Below are positions 63,413-64,000 of a stretch of DNA of 64,000 bases, piece by piece. Every line of letters starts with the position of its first letter. The first letter of the stretch is position 1. The position numbers and the translations under genes are program-made. The stretch is from an uncultured Blautia sp. (GTDB taxonomy: Bacteria; Bacillota; Clostridia; Lachnospirales; Lachnospiraceae): assembly GCF_934371575.1 (NCBI RefSeq), contig NZ_CAKRNY010000012.1, positions 1 through 64,000 on the forward strand, in the 5' to 3' direction. The notes under the pieces were generated by a model that worked only from the letters and a program-made list of their open reading frames with translations, searched no databases and was not told the origin of the DNA.

Positions 63413-64000
63413 TTAATCCATTAAGGCAAACATCTTCATTGCCTGTTTCACATTTTCCTTCATTGCTTCTCTTCCTGCCATAATCACGGATGAGAAGAAA
63501 ATCGGTTCCTCCGGCTTTAATGTCTTTAAATACTCTGCTGCAGCACTGCCACCTGACTTGTCCATGTAGGTAAAATAATTGATTTTACGGACTCCGGCTT
63601 TGATAGCCTTCTTATAGTCTTCTTTACTTACCCCGGATCCTCCATGCATCACAACCGGAATATTATCCGTGAGACTTCTTACATTCTCTACAACACTAAA
63701 ATCCAGCTTTGGTTTTGTCAGATAGATTCCATGCGTGGTTCCAAAAGAACATGCCAAAGCATCAATTCCTGTTTCCTTTACAAAAATCTGTGCCTGTACC
63801 GGGTCAGTATAAATCTTGGTCTCATCGTTTGCACCACTGTCATCCCCGGCTCCAGATTCTCTTCTTCCCATGGAGCCAAGCTCTGCTTCCACGGAAGCAC
63901 CTGTTCCTGATGCCATTACGACTGCCTGCTTCGTATTTGCCAGATTTTCCTCGTAGGGAAGTGTGGATCCATCGTACATAATGGCAGTAAAGCCGATATC
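63413..64000 (-). CDS. Class II fructose-bisphosphate aldolase family, partial
   Basis: The C-terminal part of a class II aldolase; the coding frame stays open to the window edge (DIGFTAIMYDGSTLPYEENL), so the true start lies beyond 64000. Conserved segments: FGTTHGIYLTKPKLDF (zinc ligand region) and HGGSGVSKEDYKKAIKAGVR. It cleaves a ketose-1-phosphate or 1,6-bisphosphate into dihydroxyacetone phosphate and an aldehyde. It is the first visible gene of the sugar operon. Confidence 0.92.
   Translation of the reverse strand, partial: DIGFTAIMYDGSTLPYEENLANTKQAVVMASGTGASVEAELGSMGRRESGAGDDSGANDETKIYTDPVQAQIFVKETGIDALACSFGTTHGIYLTKPKLDFSVVENVRSLTDNIPVVMHGGSGVSKEDYKKAIKAGVRKINYFTYMDKSGGSAAAEYLKTLKPEEPIFFSSVIMAGREAMKENVKQAMKMFALMD

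Overview
The window reads as chromosomal DNA of a low-to-medium G+C Gram-positive anaerobe of the Lachnospiraceae type, possibly Blautia or a near relative. This is inferred from the gene content: YlbJ next to rsmD/coaD, short-form HisG with HisZ, YitT proteins, VanW/G5-like cell-wall protein, a gut-type serpin, a GPH symporter with GH2/GH3 enzymes, and strong GGAGG ribosome binding sites. Most genes lie on the minus strand. I see no rRNA, tRNA or CRISPR array.

Layout. 1-3182 holds a partial corrinoid-type ABC transporter set (permease, ATPase, YitT), copy A. 3190-4950 is a small foreign-looking block (two-lobed aspartic protease, frameshifted KTR protein, TetR with its own promoter and operator) that abuts copy A on one side and a broken kinase/AraC gene on the other. 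5715-8047 has a secreted serpin, a Nudix hydrolase and a PH-domain protein. 8136-9923 is an aminopeptidase P. 10411-13259 is a plus-strand folate operon (folE, HD protein, folP, folB-folK fusion). 13296-22516 runs from rsmJ and a Nudix enzyme into a two-component system with its target lipoprotein/ABC-2 transporter/exported-protein operon. The same 16-bp direct-repeat site occurs before both the regulator and the lipoprotein genes. An NSS transporter follows.

24888-34617 is the most striking region. A sigma-70 promoter, a cobalamin riboswitch and an intrinsic terminator precede genes for a 789-residue secreted multidomain protein, a binding protein, a FecCD permease, an ATPase and YitT (copy B). 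An esterase-like hydrolase and a condensation-type acyltransferase with a membrane tail follow with no visible terminator between. The secreted protein ends in what looks like only the first lobe of the binding protein encoded next to it. I infer a corrinoid capture and uptake system. Copy A duplicates its last three genes but lacks the riboswitch and binding proteins, and now lies behind the TetR block.

34635-40144 carries a VanW protein and hisI-hisB-hisD-hisG-hisZ. 40307-48472 is housekeeping (recU, signal peptidase, RluA-type synthase, YgiQ, alarmone synthetase, M23 peptidase, pepD). 48596-51634 is the ylbJ/coaD/rsmD/mgsA group. 51640-53270 is an AT-rich island with an apparent integrase remnant, a small unknown gene and an XRE regulator. 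53273-64000 is a carbohydrate operon (GPH symporter, GH3, GH2, DUF4432 epimerase-like, FGGY kinase, fucose-isomerase-like protein, class II aldolase) that runs off the right edge. It appears to import a glycoside, hydrolyse it in the cytoplasm, and send an uncommon sugar through isomerase, kinase and aldolase steps to triose phosphate.
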